64,000 bases of DNA from Spodoptera frugiperda (lineage: Eukaryota > Arthropoda > Insecta > Lepidoptera > Noctuidae). Numbering within the stretch: position 1 is the first letter of the stretch; every line of letters starts with the position of its first letter. The notes beneath the pieces were generated by a model. It worked only from the letters and a program-made list of their open reading frames with translations, made no database searches and was not told the DNA's origin. The translations under genes and the position numbers were made by a program. The stretch is from contig NC_064218.1 in assembly GCF_023101765.2 (NCBI RefSeq), forward strand, positions 2,232,001 through 2,296,000, written 5' to 3'. Of this stretch, positions 36,601-48,300 are shown piece by piece.

Positions 36601-39600
36601 CAAAATTAAACCTTAAACCAATAAACATAAGATCTAACCTCGAACACGCGTCCTCCAGCGCTGAGTCCTTTGACGACAGACCCGAATAACAAGGACAGTT
36701 GTGCTACAGATCGTTGTACAGTCTGTGCGTTGACCAGGAACGCCATGACGTCACCGGCAGACATCTGGCCAGACGCCATCAAGTGCCCACCCATGAACAT
36801 TGTACCTAGGACCATGCTGGAAGAGAAAATTAAATGTGTAAGATTAGAAAATAAGTAAAAATCTGTATAAAACATTAACTTATTCCACAAATTATACATT
36901 ATATAATTTCTCACTTTACAATATTATCTCGTACAAAATTAAACAAAATATTCAATATTTATTCCAAAATCATGCTTATGTTTGGTTAAAAGTAAAATTT
37001 GTCGATTGTACTAAGAAAGCTAAACTTTTTTTTGCTATCAAAACTATTGCTCATGAATATGAGTCCCTTTTGTAACTTCAAGCTAGCATATATTTTTTTT
37101 TCTTATATTTCACGTGAGAAATCCTTATTAAGTACATCAATTAATTTAGACTAATACTAACCCATTGAGGAACAAATTAGTTCCAGCTTGGAACAGTCCG
37201 ATACCCAATCCTAACTCCATACTAAGTTCAGCAGCCGCCTTGCACTCCTGCGCAAACAGCTGCGCTTCGTTCTCCTCGCCTGCAAACGCACGCACAGTGC
37301 GCATATTCGCTATCGCCTCCTCCGCTACGAGAGTAGATTTTTCTATCTGTAATTATTATTAATAATAATAAATTAAAAAGTACATAAAAACTTATTATGT
37401 TTTGTCTTAAGCAGAAACTGCAGCGCGTGCGTTGGCGAGTGTAATACTGACTTTTTTTAAGTTTTGTCATATTATATTATTTGACTGCATGGTTAGCGCG
37501 CTGGCTGCCACGCAACGACCAATTCGTGCAATTTCGAGTGTCCATGGGCGATTGCTTACCATCAGGTGACCCGTCTGTTCGTTTACCTGCTTATACCATT
37601 AAAAGGTCGAAATATAGCTTGCTATAATAGTAACATTTCTATATAATTATATTTCAAAACTAAGTCTTATATCTAAATATACCAAGTATTCACTAACCTG
37701 CGACTGCGCCTCTCTCGAGAGCTTCCTAAGCAAGGACCCAATGAATGTGCCTCCAATGACTACTGAAGGCACGCACAGTAGTGTGAGTCCTGTTAACTGC
37801 GGTGATATCACCAGCAGACTGACTGAAGAACCGACCACCTGGAAATTTAATTTGCGTCTTTATTGTGTGGGTAATAAGTGTGTGTTTGGATTGGCTGATT
37901 TCATTAACAGTGAGTCCCCTAGAAATGAAATATGTCATAGATAAAATTATAAAGTTTAAGTTTAAAGTAGTGCTCAGTTTTTTAATGTTACAAAATTCTC
38001 AGTAGTTATTAATGCACTTCGTTTTGTCTGTGATCAATTTAGTTATTTAGTATTAATTAAACTAACCTGTGTAGTAGCTCTGAGTCCACCAGAAATAGTT
38101 TGTTTGAAGGAACTCTTGAAATCTTGGACATCTACTGTTAACCTGAAATGCAGAATATATAGGTATAATAATATATTTTAACTATAAATATTTATAAACA
38201 ACTTTTAGAAATTCATGCAGTAAGGGGTTAAGGTGGGTTATGCCTCAAACTAATTGACTGTACTTTAACATTTAGATTTACACTAACTCCAATCTGTCAA
38301 ATACATTGTATTTTCGACTTAATTATATTGATATAAAGTTGAGAATCCAATACATACCTATTGACAAGCTCGCCGGTCCTCTCCTGGTCAAAGAATGCGA
38401 TGTCCTGCCTCAGTATGGACTCAAAGAGCTCCTGCTTCATCTGCGCAGCCACTCTCTCCCCCACTTGTGATAGCAGGTGGATGTACATGAATGTGAATAT
38501 TGCCTGAAATATTATGAAATATATGACTGCCTCGTTGATCGATGGGTCGAAAGTGCAACTGCCGGACAAGGAGCATCGGTTTCAATTCACGGGTAGGATA
38601 AAGAAACATTGGGCTCTTTTCGGCTTTTTGAAAATTTCTCAGTAGTAGCATGAAGCCTGGAATCTTGCCCATTATATGACAATAGGCTCACCCCTAATTA
38701 CATGGGCCTTATAACACAAATTGTGAATAGTGACTGCACCTCTTGCCTTGGGGTCATAAAAGGATTGATGTTGCATATTATAAAATTTCATGAGAATACC
38801 TTGTTGGAGAGTGGTTGTATTTATGTGTTGTGTTCTATTGACTTAAGCAGTCATGTAACGAGTATAATTATTACAGAGTTTATTGCACACATACAAATGT
38901 GTTATGTAAGATTTTTTTAACAACTAAGCTATTAACTACATTACCTAAAAAATCACATAAATTAATGGAGAGAAGCTCTACTAGTTTCGAGTGCACACTG
39001 CTCATGATGAATAGTCCCTGTGTAACTCGAAACTGTTGCTCCAGGCTTACTCAATGTAGATTGGTGAATTCAAACATATATAACAAATTAAAAATAAATC
39101 TTTACCTGACCAATGTACAGGGCAACCAGTTTGAGCGCGGGCACTCTGATGTTGTCCATGAAGTCTGCCGTAGGATTCGACCTCTGGTTTGCCAATACAT
39201 TCACAACTTCTCCTAACACGGCTGGTATGTACACATTGAAGAATGCCACCACTAATGCTGACTGGAAGAGATAAACATTTAATCAATTAGAAATTGATAC
39301 GGGAAAATTTTATATTAGGTATCAGTCATTTTTTAAATTTTTTGTAGTCTGTCTGTTTGATCCAGCTAATCTCTGTAGTGGCTGGACCAATTTTGACTCA
39401 ACTTTTATTGGTAAATAGCTGATATAAGAAGTAACTTAGTCTATTTTTATTTTAGGAAAAACTCAAATTCTGTCAGAAGACATTATTTTAAATGGAAGAA
39501 GTTGCAGTCAACAGCTAGTAGTAAATCACTGAATCACTATTTTTTTTTTTACATAATACAATATATGGATTATTGCCATGTTCATATTCACACAAACACA

Positions 39601-40204
39601 AGAAAACACACTACAGATAAAACTATTAAGGTTTTTTTTAAATAAGAGTTTAGACTTTAAATTTGAACTCAACACTGCAACAATAATTCACAATTAAAAA
39701 CAACTACTTAAGCAGTGTTTACTTACCCCTACAGCAGCTATTAAAAGCCATTTATGAGGTTGTAAATAAGAGAGGAATTTATCCCAGTCAAACTTGGCAT
39801 TGTCTTCCTCAACATTCGGCCTCCTTTGTATAACCCTAGAAGGAACTGTGTGCGCCTTGCAGTAAGCAGGACCGTTGCTAAGGAAATAACGAGCCCCCAA
39901 CGCTAAACTGACCCCGGTACACAACTTCCAAGGACTACAGAGCAGCAACAACCCCGGCTTCGCATTTTTCTCCGACGAAGTTTTGACCTCCGAAAAATAT
40001 CGTTTTACGACATTTGACGGCTTATTTTTCATAAGATTCGTAAAATATACATTGCTTTTAGCTGTTAGCAGTCTGTAAAGAATGGTTTATGTTAGTATTC
40101 AGTGTATATTCATGTTTATTTATTAGTATTCATTAGTACAAGATCACGAATATTTACCTTTGTCTAACAAGCTGACAAGAGCTCGTTTGCAGCAGTTGCC
40201 ACAT
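30638..40204 (-). CDS. ABCB8: mitochondrial ABC half-transporter, ABCB8 type (14 coding exons)
   Basis: Coding exons in transcript order: 40158-40204, 39727-40072, 39106-39261, 38358-38503, 38067-38142, 37698-37838, 37162-37346, 36639-36816, 35963-36082, 35471-35574, 34765-34939, exon 12 (34163-34341 or 31871-32049), 31148-31295 and 30638-30751. They join in frame into 704 residues with GT-AG borders, close to the usual ABCB8 length. Residues 1-16 (MWQLLQTSSCQLVRQR) look like a mitochondrial presequence. Residues about 57-390 form the membrane domain and carry the ABCB8-like stretches RLTVDVQDFKSSFK, NMRTVRAFAGEE and QTVQRSVAQLSLLFGSVVKG. The nucleotide-binding domain has Walker A GTSGNGKS (485-492), Q-loop Q534, signature LSGGQ (590-594), Walker B VLILDE (610-615), D-loop SALD (618-621) and H-loop H646. 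ABCB8 is an inner-membrane protein linked to mitochondrial KATP activity and to iron or Fe-S export. It acts as a dimer. ABCB10 is the main alternative; the membrane-domain motifs favour ABCB8. Confidence 0.95.
31465..32240 (-). repeat. segmental duplication unit carrying exon 12b
   Basis: The homology to 33760-34510 runs through exon 12 and both flanking introns. It begins around the shared TATTTGCTTTCACATTCAAA and ends around TCGTTGAAACCCAACT. Outer flanks are diverged, with indels and AAATA expansion at the 5' intron side; the core near the exon donor is almost identical. Confidence 0.85.
31871..32049 (-). CDS. ABCB8: ABCB8 exon 12, copy b (duplicate, same peptide)
   Basis: Copy b has the same length, phase and 59-residue product as copy a, exactly 2292 bp away. 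Acceptor (CTTTCAAACCAG) and donor (AAG|GTACTG) are intact. The seven differences from copy a are all third-position and silent (GCC/GCT, GTT/GTA, TTT/TTC, GGT/GGG, TCT/TCC, AGT/AGC, CCT/CCC). It is no pseudo-exon by sequence: no stop, no frameshift, no lost motif. Including it together with copy a would shift the frame, so the two can only be alternatives. Confidence 0.88.
32090..32580. repeat. low-complexity AAATA/AAAATA tract between the two exon 12 copies
   Basis: About 490 nt made almost only of AAATAAA-type units on the + strand, densest at 32370-32578. In the ABCB8 transcript this reads as a long U-rich UUUAU tract. The long hydrophobic reading frame through it is a composition artefact. 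Confidence 0.9.
32606..32642. repeat. 16-bp hairpin in the inter-exon 12 intron
   Basis: Arms 32606-32621 and 32627-32642 pair at 15 of 16 positions around a 5-nt loop. An outer pair, GCGCCATCTAT near 32597 and ATAGATGGCG near 32667, continues the fold, so it may be a small foldback element. Confidence 0.6.
33760..34510 (-). repeat. segmental duplication unit carrying exon 12a
   Basis: This is the partner of 31465-32240. It carries the same repeat fragments (a CGACTAG-MITE remnant near 33890-33960 and a repeat starting ACTAGCAAACC at 33983), so those insertions predate the duplication. Confidence 0.85.
34163..34341 (-). CDS. ABCB8: ABCB8 exon 12, copy a (signature and Walker B exon)
   Basis: This is the copy nearest exon 11. 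It encodes 59 residues, VYRAAQTANAHDFIVGF through DEAT, plus two bases of the next serine codon, and includes LSGGQ and the Walker B aspartate and glutamate. The acceptor is TTTTCAAACAG and the donor is AAG|GTACTG. A CACTAAC branch-point-like motif lies in the upstream intron. Intron to exon 11: 423 nt. Splicing directly to exon 13 (31295) would skip copy b in a 2.9-kb intron. The phase (0 in, 2 out) matches both neighbours. Confidence 0.9.
34620..34745. mobile_element. MITE family F, partial, in ABCB8 intron 11
   Basis: It carries the right end of family F (ATAGCACATCTCTGGTAGAAAAGC) plus the internal AGTCCGTTTCTACCAGTGCTAA stretch and lacks the left TIR. It ends 20 bp from exon 11's donor. 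Confidence 0.55.
34985..35172 (-). mobile_element. family D fragment next to a SINE B fragment, ABCB8 intron 10
   Basis: GGTAAGCAATCAGCGCCGCA and GGACACCTGCAACACCACAG (family D) are followed by AGGCAACTAGCTGCTCTAC and GGGTTTGATTACCACAC (family B). Confidence 0.5.
36466..36571 (-). pseudogene. partial tandem copy of the ABCB8 exon 8 end with decoy donor
   Basis: A unit of about 106 bp repeats the last ~35 nt of exon 8 with its donor and following intron (36572-36677). In the decoy, the exon tail is diverged and the last exon base changed G to A (TTCGAA|GTTAGA against TTCGAG|GTTAGA). It lacks an acceptor of its own and is probably not spliced. Confidence 0.7.
37525..37605 (+). mobile_element. 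family D 3' fragment in ABCB8 intron 6
   Basis: GAGTGTCCATGGGCGATTGC through CTGCTTATACCATTAAAAG. A short piece of SINE family B precedes it (37485-37510). Confidence 0.5.
38575..38760 (+). mobile_element. C-SINE copy in ABCB8 intron 3
   Basis: Shows the body blocks TTTCTCAGTAGTAGCATGAAGCCTGGAAT in diverged form and CTCACCCCTAATTACATGGGCC. It lies antisense to ABCB8, about 70 bp from exon 4. Confidence 0.65.
39345..39525 (+). repeat. repeat family also found at 46545-46645
   Basis: CTGGACCAATTTTGACTCAA and TTTATTGGTAAATAGCTGAT, in ABCB8 intron 2; the 46545 copy has TTTATTGGTGAGTAGCTGAT. Confidence 0.45.
40158..40204 (-). CDS. ABCB8: ABCB8 exon 1 and start codon
   Basis: This 47-nt exon is too short to stand out as an ORF. 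It supplies MWQLLQTSSCQLVRQ plus two bases of an arginine codon and ends at a GTAAAT donor. It joins an acceptor at 40073 (CTTTACAG), and exon 2 stays open in the same frame. A downstream in-frame ATG at 40030-40032 (Met30) could also start translation but would lose the arginine-containing, acid-free presequence. The 40204 start has A at -3 and is preferred. Confidence 0.8.
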
Positions 40205-40331
40205 TTTTATAAAATTACACTTAATATTCTACGAGGCAAACACTTAATTACACATAATTTTATTCTTAATTATCAAGATTATGTAGATTATTTCCTGAAA
40301 ATTGATTTGATAACCTCAATCTTTTATCAAT

Positions 40332-40355
40332 GTCATTGTCGTGACAATGACGTAA
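40332..40355. promoter_or_regulatory. palindrome with CRE-like TGACGTAA upstream of ABCB8
   Basis: GTCATTGTC and GACAATGAC form a perfect 9-bp inverted repeat with a 2-nt spacer, overlapping TGACGTAA (40348-40355), an ATF/CREB-type site. It lies about 130-150 bp upstream of the ABCB8 start, where a promoter is expected. No clear TATA box is seen nearby. Confidence 0.3.
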
Positions 40356-40781
40356 TCGTTTGAGTTCAGAAATAATAACGATTAAATAATTAAACTAATA
40401 ATTCAAAGTTTAAAAAAGCTGCATGATATAATAACACTTTTTTCACAAACACAAATTATGGAAATGCAATGGATTCTATCCTTTACAATATCCATAGCTT
40501 TTGTATTTTTGAACGAAGCATTGTAGTTCCATTTCACGCAGCATGCACATTACAGCTGTCAAATAAGTTGCAATATTTGTGTAACAGATGGCAGCACAAA
40601 GAGCGTGGATGTCTGTTGTTTGTCAACAAAGTAATCCTTTGCTATCGGCAAGAAAGCCAGAATGAATTAATGTTCAGGAATTAAATTGGGACGAAAGAAA
40701 TACGATTGCAAGATGGTTCAAATTGAAGCTGGAAACTTCTACCTTCATAAGAATACCTAAGTATTTGTTCTTACTTATTAA

Positions 40782-40965
<184 letters not shown>

Positions 40966-41007
40966 AAAAATCTCTTTTATCGATATTTTGTTTTACTTAG
41001 ATACTGT

Positions 41008-41030
41008 AAGTAAGTAAGTAAGTAAGTACC
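41008..41030. repeat. (GTAA)n microsatellite
   Basis: Five GTAA units, immediately left of the perfect hairpin at 41040-41079. Confidence 0.9.
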
Positions 41031-41039
41031 TACTACTTA

Positions 41040-41079
41040 TTTTTTGACAAGGTAAGCACCTGCTTACCTTGTCAAAAAA
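41040..41079. repeat. perfect 19-bp hairpin with 2-nt loop
   Basis: TTTTTTGACAAGGTAAGCA (41040-41058) is exactly complementary to 41061-41079. Confidence 0.85.
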
Positions 41080-41888
41080 AATATTATGCCATGCCACGAA
41101 CAATAAAGAAATTCAAAAATAATTTAAATCGAGATAAAGCAATCCCATCACAACACGAATAAAATAAAACTATTCCACACACCAATTGACCACAGTTACA
41201 AATTTCACCCCTGACGAGCCGCGATCACAGCGCCCCCTTCCTGCACCCGCCACTATAATCCCCGGCCCCCTTCACCATTGAAATTCACTAAAGTGCTGAC
41301 AATAAAACGCATTCCACATTAACTAATGTTTAATTTGTTTGAATTCATTGTTGCTGTTTAATAACTTGCAAAGTTGCATGGAAACGAATTCTGTTCGGGA
41401 GTAATGGGTGGTTGTTTAATTGTGCTTTCGAGTAATTAGAACGTATCAACTGTTTGGTAACCTTGTGGTAATATTAGAGATGACAACTTACTAGTAGCAG
41501 TAGTAGGTGGTAGTAGTAGTACCTAGCAGCACTCTTTTTAATAAACCTAGACCTTTTACCTACATTAGGATCTCCAACCACATGCTAGCTCTGAAGATTT
41601 TAGCACCTTCTCTCTTGTAGGGGTCATGAATGGATCAAGCACTGGATTGTCCCAGGCTATCTTGATCCCATTACTTAGTAAGGCTGTAAGTAGGTAAATG
41701 TGATTGATATGCATTCGCCATCTTTTTCGATCTTGGGCGACATACATACCTCCACTTTGTTCCGCTAGTCTTATTGTGATAACGTATCAATTCATTTAAA
41801 GTCTTCTTCTTGGACGTTAGGTAAATAGTCCTTCAGTACTTTTGGTTTTCAAGTTATACATTCTAATAGGTATAGAAAATAAGTATTA

Positions 41889-42010
41889 ACTGCCGCACTC
41901 AAAGATATTTAATGATTACTTAAACTATTCCTTAATAATGATTTTGTTTCGCAAACACTTACTAAGGACTGGGTTAAGTAACCATTAAATGACTCTGAGT
42001 ACGGCTGTAA
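41889..42010. mobile_element. MITE family E
   Basis: ACTGCCGCACTCAAAGATAT at the left and GACTCTGAGTACGGC at the right, with the CTTAAACTATTCCTTA and TAAGGACTGGGTTAAG halves facing each other. Confidence 0.7.
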
Positions 42011-42619
42011 GAGTCCGTACTTATCTAAGTAGTGTATTTTATGCTCTTCACAGTTCTTAACCAAAGATGTTCATACAAAAATCCACCAAAGAATAAAGTT
42101 CAAAAAGTATTTTCCTTTATGCTTAAAACAGAACGCAGTGCGATCATTGCGTTGAATAAAAAAAAATCACAGATGGTCAAGTGGCGGGAACGCGCCCCGG
42201 TTTTGGCGCCAATATAACCTATTGTTTAACACAAGTGGTCCGCACAAAACGCGTATTATTTGTGTATCGCTCGTTTTCATTTGATTTTATGCCATTTAAA
42301 GTTGTTTGGAGAATTTGATTGTTGATAATTTCATTTTGAGTGGTAGGATAATTTTTATTATGTTATAGGTTTTAATATTTTTTCTTTGTTGACATCTGAC
42401 ACGGTTTGTAGGATTGTATATCAATCATGTTTTAGATATCATAAGATATTATACCTACTGTGGTCGTGGTCGTAAGAAGAAAATATGTATCTTCTTATGA
42501 ATAGAATTCCAAAGATTAGAATCAGAAAAAAACGATATGTATTCGTAGTTAGGTGCCAGTAGGCTCAGCAAATTTTTTAGGTCTCAATCTTAAAATGGTC
42601 TCGTGTGTATTTTCCAATA

Positions 42620-42660
42620 AAAAAATATTTGATAGATATTAAATCTATCAAATATTTTTT
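42620..42660. repeat. perfect ~18-bp AT-rich hairpin
   Basis: AAAAAATATTTGATAGAT and ATCTATCAAATATTTTTT flank a 5-nt loop. Confidence 0.8.
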
Positions 42661-43136
42661 GTCTAATTTCTAATTCTACAGAAGTTTGGGTGTAATATTG
42701 TAAACACATCAATATTAAACGTTATCTTTTACTTGACATTAGCCAATGAAATAAATTATACTTCCAAGAACATCAATAAAATAAGCTTATTATCAAAATT
42801 TTTATAACAGTTCATATTATGTTCTTAAGATTGAGATATTCAAAATATATTTTCTTGTTCCGACATCCGCCCGTCGGCTTCTGCCGTCCGTGCGTCGACA
42901 CCGCACGCCGCCGTCGGTAGACTTAGTAGCATCACTGCTATAATATTGTACTACGCCATTCCATCGAGATACACATTTAAAAAAAAATTGTAAGTATCCT
43001 AATTAAAGCAATGTTAAAGGTTTCACAATTTTTCAGACATAAGAAAATTCATTTATGGGATCTAAGACATGCCACTAACATTTATTGAAAATCTTTGCCT
43101 GACTTAAGAAACGAACCCAAGACCTCATTTTTTATG

Positions 43137-43330
43137 GAAGATAAAGCAAGGAAGCAGACGGGTCACCTGATGCCCCTGATGGTAAGCGATCAGCGCTGCC
43201 CATGGGAACACCAGAGGAGTCATAGGTGCGTTGCAGGCTTTTTAAAAAGGAATAGATTGGAGATCGTCTCTTGTTTGGCTTCGCACTCTCCCAACAAGGC
43301 AAGTCCCATTAATGATTTGACAAAATCTCT
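43137..43330 (-). mobile_element. family D copy, diverged
   Basis: AGACGGGTCACCTGATGCCC, GGTAAGCGATCAGCGCTGCC and CACCAGAGGAGTCATAGGTG. Confidence 0.5.
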
Positions 43331-43547
43331 AAATCCTTGAAAACTTCTATAGTCACTGACCGGCGCGGTCAGTTTACCCCTCAAATTCTCATAATAATAG
43401 ACGATATTAATCATCGTTCGATTCCCACACTGACCACAATAACATCTAATGACCGCAAATCAGTAAATCTCAGTAAACAAATAAATCACTTATAAATTAA
43501 ATTAAGTATTTTAAAATGACAATAATTTTAGATCCTGATACTAAAAC

Positions 43548-43695
43548 TACCGGAGCTGCGGATAACGTTACAGGTTACCGGGGCTTCGGCTCAAAGCAGG
43601 TGAAGGCACGGGTTGGTTTTTAGTCAGTAAGGGTATGACACTACCTCACGCCTCACCCAAAGCGGGAGACGTCACTGGATGATTTTCCCCCATGT
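43548..43695 (+). mobile_element. family A copy
   Basis: Runs from CCGGAGCTGCGGATAACG to GATGATTTTCCCCCATG. Confidence 0.6.
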
Positions 43696-44828
43696 GACTC
43701 CTGGGAGCCAGTTTTTCTGAGAAACTTATTCTGAAGTCCATGGCAGTCCATTTTTCTGGACTAAGGCCTCTTCTGCATTAAAACAGCTTACCTTAAACTC
43801 TGCGCTAAGCACGGGTTGGGAAATGATTACGGCTTAAGACATTTATTTCTCATAAATGATTCAGGTATATTACGCAATGCAAAACCCATCGAGAACAATG
43901 TCTTTGTAAGAGTACCTATATATAGGTCTTTATAATCTTTATAAGTAGGTACCATGCCTTCACCACACTTTGCTTTAACCAACTCAACATAATAAACAAC
44001 ATAAATGACCTACCAGCCTAATCACAACAGTCAACTTGAACCGATTTGTCTAATCTATGCTATCTAAGCTATCACAATAATTTAATAGCTCATCCATCTG
44101 TCGCAGCTACCAGCCTGCGGGCAAATATCAATAATGTTCAATAACTACTAATACCTTAATTTATTGTCTGTCTGACAAAATACCCGATCGTTTGGACCCT
44201 TTATTAACCCCTAAATGGTCGGGGCGTGATATTTTGAATTCGCGTGGGATTATTACGCTTTTATTAGTTGCATAAATAAATAAATAATTTTGTCTATTTT
44301 ATCATTCGTTTACATTACCTATTCGATCTTAGAATTTTAAATATTTTTCGATTAAAAATCGTTACTAATGGCGCCCATAGTGGTACTGACCAATGTAGTA
44401 GTTAGATACTTGAAAAAATAACCTTTCATTCGTTTATTTGACTTTTGATTATAGGTATTATTAATTTATTTATATTTTGTTTATTTAAATGTTACTTACC
44501 TTTTTCCGATTCTAAAAATACTAACGCCAGGCAACGTTTAAAAAAGAAATTAACGAGTAATTTTCCATAAGACTAAATAAACTTGGTTTACACGTTACCG
44601 TTCATTATTTAATCAGTTTTTTTCCTTTCATTATTATTCTTTACAAAAGAAAATTGTTTAGTCAGTACCAAATACCCGTGGATGGTTGGTAACATGTAGA
44701 TTTGTTTAATGAAATACAATTATAATAATTTCGTCGAGCACGTGTATGTGACAGTACAAATATGAACAGCCCGTGGCAGTCGGCAACTGGCATATGGAAG
44801 AGAGGTTTGCTATATATCTTCACGCTAT

Positions 44829-44990
44829 GGGGCCCAGGAGCTGCGGACTGCCTAGCGGGTTACCGGGGCTCCGGCTTGAAAAGCAGGAGTAGGATCGGGG
44901 TGGTTTTAGGCAGTAAGAGTATGACACTCTCACCTCGTCCAATCCAAGGCGGGAGAAGGAATTGAATGATTCTTTCCACTCAAAAAACAA
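44829..44990 (+). mobile_element. family A copy
   Basis: Starts CCAGGAGCTGCGGACTGCC, contains GAAAAGCAGGAGTAGG and ends near 44990 in A-rich sequence. Confidence 0.65.
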
Positions 44991-45207
44991 AAAGAAATAA
45001 ATAAAGAGCCAGGTTGAAGATCGCAGTTTTAATAGGTTCAGGTTGATTAGTAAGCCCTATTGTCTAGTCTCTGCTAAGCACAATGTATGTAGTCCCTACA
45101 AGCCAAAACTTATAACCCATATCGATCTTAAATCTCAGTAACTCCATAAAACTAAAGACAGCTGTATAATGTCAGCTGTGGGTAACTTCTTACCTAAGTT
45201 ATTTAAC

Positions 45208-45327
45208 CACCATACTCAGAGTCATTTAATGGTTACTTAACCAAGTCCTTAGCAATTGTTTTCAATACAAAATTGTTACTAAGGAATAGTTTAAGTAATC
45301 ATTAAATGTCTCTGAGAGCGGCAGTTA
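45208..45327. mobile_element. MITE family E
   Basis: CATACTCAGAGTCATTTAATGG at the left and CATTAAATGTCTCTGAGAGCG at the right form the terminal inverted repeat. Confidence 0.7.
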
Positions 45328-48300
45328 GTCAGCTCGTACGGAACACCCACGGGGAAAGCCGGGGTAGCGACAAAGACATGTGTCTTTCACAAAAGTAAAA
45401 TATTTATTCAGTTTTGTGGAAATTTCCATATGTTTTGAAAGAAATAAAATGCTAATAATTTCGCTTAGCTACCACGTGTGATAGCGAGCAATGAATATAA
45501 TCGTATTAGGCCACTTGTTCCGTGCAAGTGTTTAATGAATCGGATCATACTGGATTTACTTCTTGCACCGCTGTTTGGAGGTTGCGGGGGGCGGTAAAAT
45601 GTTGCTGGTTTTGATTTTATTACCGCACTGTTCGTGATTTATTAGGAGTAAAATTTTGGAGTGATGTAGTGATAAATAATTTATTTTATTTTTTGCGATA
45701 ATTTTTGTGACTCAAAATTATTATAGTTTTTTTCTTCAGTAAAGTGAGGTTTTCAATCTTATGAATGTAGCACTTACCTATATTTATTTTAGCATTTAAC
45801 TTCTGATGTCCGATGTGTCTGACATTTGGTACACTTGATGACCATATAAAATAGGCGCATTAGGATTTATGTATTAATTGATCTTCTCTGAATCTTCTTT
45901 TACAAAGTTACCTACCTATTATTAGTTTTTACTGACCTTTTCATCACACCGTCACAATTCGTGTACTGCTAAACATATTCCTCATTATTTCTGTATCGAC
46001 TAAACATTTTAGCGCCCACTGGTGTCATCGCAGCTGGTATGGCCACCCGCGATTCATCTCTACATTTTGACTTTAATATTTGACAAACATATTTTATCAC
46101 CTCCACAAACCTACCACCACCCTTAACACAACTACTGAAAGTTGAAAATCGCTTGCATTTTAGAAGTAGAAGTGTTTTAGTAAGTTGGTACTCGTTGGGT
46201 GTTCGGATCTGCCGACAGATGGCGTTCTCGCTCGTAATGCTAAGTATTGGTTATGATATAAACAGAATAGAAGTTTTATTGTTTATGGATTGGTCTGTTT
46301 GTTGTTCACTTGTTATGAATTAAGCAATAAAGGGTTATGGCGCTGTTTTTAGAGAACTAAGTATGGCGGTTTTAGCAGAATAAGAATACAATGGAAAAAA
46401 AATATCACCTACTCTATCCTGCATTTTCTAGATTAGACTTTTAAACTAATAAATAAAATAGGAGTATATGTTGTTACTATATTCATATGAATATACATAC
46501 ATACAATACCAAAATAATATTTTTTTACAGTTTTTATCTATTTGTTCTGTCTAACCTCTGAAATGGATAGACTAATTCTGACGCGAATTTTATTGGTGAG
46601 TAGCTGATGTATTAAGGAGTATCACCTAGTACTAAAATAAAGTTTGTTTGTACTTAAATATTAATTCCATAAGTGACTAGTGGCCAACGGAGAACCTATT
46701 TAAAGCCTAAAGTTATACTATAGACATAATTATAGACAAAATAGCCAAATTGGTAATAAATATCATTTTTATCTTAAACAATATTTAAAGCAGAAAATAT
46801 TATTCCTAACCCATTTTGAGAATATCTATCTAGGATGTAATTTTAAATCTCTATTAAAGCCATATTGATTTTAACTGTCAACAGTACCTATGACGTCATA
46901 ACACCTACATTTTATCGAAAGACAACCTTTAAAGAGATTTACGATACAAAATCAAGGCGGACATGTGATGCTCGGTAAATATTTACACTAGGGTAAGCAA
47001 CTGTTCATCATGCTCGAGATTATGATGGGTTTTTACTATGAGAAAACTAATTATTGTGCAAGGGCTCGCAAGTAAACTGACAGATGTTTTGTAAATAATT
47101 ACGTTATGATTTGGAGTTTTATGAGTTTCTCAAGAGTTTTATTGTGTTGAGAATTTTTTTTTTTTTTTGGTAATGTTTGTTTTATGCTTCGTCGTAGCTT
47201 TTCTAGGTCGTCGTAGGTTTGGTTTAAAGCAAGCAATTCTGTCTTGTGTTTTTAAAATTAATGAGACCTAAACTTGAGGCATCGTATTAAGCGTATTTGG
47301 GTTTATCTCCAAAACGGGCGTATAATGATATTCAAATAGTTTCTTTTTTTGTTATTTCCAATGAGATATATGATTACCATTAAATATTTATATCTGAAAA
47401 GTACCAGACCGATCGCACTTATACCTTATAAGTTCGTTTTGGAGATTGCCCCATTACTTGTTACAACAAGACCAAAGATAAAACCATTGAAATTACCTAC
47501 TCTTAACTATAAACATTTTTCTGTAAATCATCAGAAAACAAAACTAAACACAATACTACGTTCCACGTCTATAAATAGACCTGGAACACACACATTCCTA
47601 AACCCATTCCATGGTCACACCCACACGAGAAGCAGCCCAGCCATAATTTCCACTCAGCCCTTTGACTTAACCTCGTATGAAATTCATAATAATTGAGCAA
47701 CAATTAAGGTTGGCCGACCTTTGGGACTTTGGTACACCTTTGAGGTAGGAACCATTGCGTCCCATTTCACTTTGAGCCTTTAATAGAGAGTAACCTCAAA
47801 GAAAAATGTACTTACCAACAATTACACCTACGTATGTAACTATGAGGCACTCGGGAGGGAGCTGAGTCAGTCTCTAGGGGTGGGGTGGAGTTATCGATAC
47901 TTAGATTGTTTTAAGGATCAGTGCGCTTTTTTTTGTCTTTGATGAAGATGATGTAATGAAGTGAAGAATTATTTAAAAATATGCCAGAAGCTGAGATACT
48001 ATTTATCTTCTAGATACTAACTGAAGCTCAGAATACCAGAATGTTCTGTGTGAATAAATGATAGACACAATACACACACAAACACTGGGGATTGATTTGA
48101 AAACTTTTTCATAGATACAAGGTCCATTGGACCTTGTATGTATAAAGGCTAAAGAACTAAATTACCTATATCCAGTGGTTGATGTGATAATATATTTGGA
48201 TAGCTTACTTTTCTAGATGGAATATTAGCATAATCTGCTTTTTATACCCATATTCTTAAACATTCTAAATTCCACTCATAAGAAACTTTCGCAGTCAGCT

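Noticed and set aside
30638..40204. ABCB10 rather than ABCB8
   Set aside because: The membrane-domain stretches RLTVDVQDFKSSFK and QTVQRSVAQLSLLFGSVVKG fit ABCB8 better from what I know of both families; not tested by a search.
41565..41747. - strand frame starting MYVAQDRKRWR, reminiscent of the C-terminal end of LINE reverse transcriptases
   Set aside because: Only a few residues fit and no upstream reverse-transcriptase motif is present; too weak to call a LINE.
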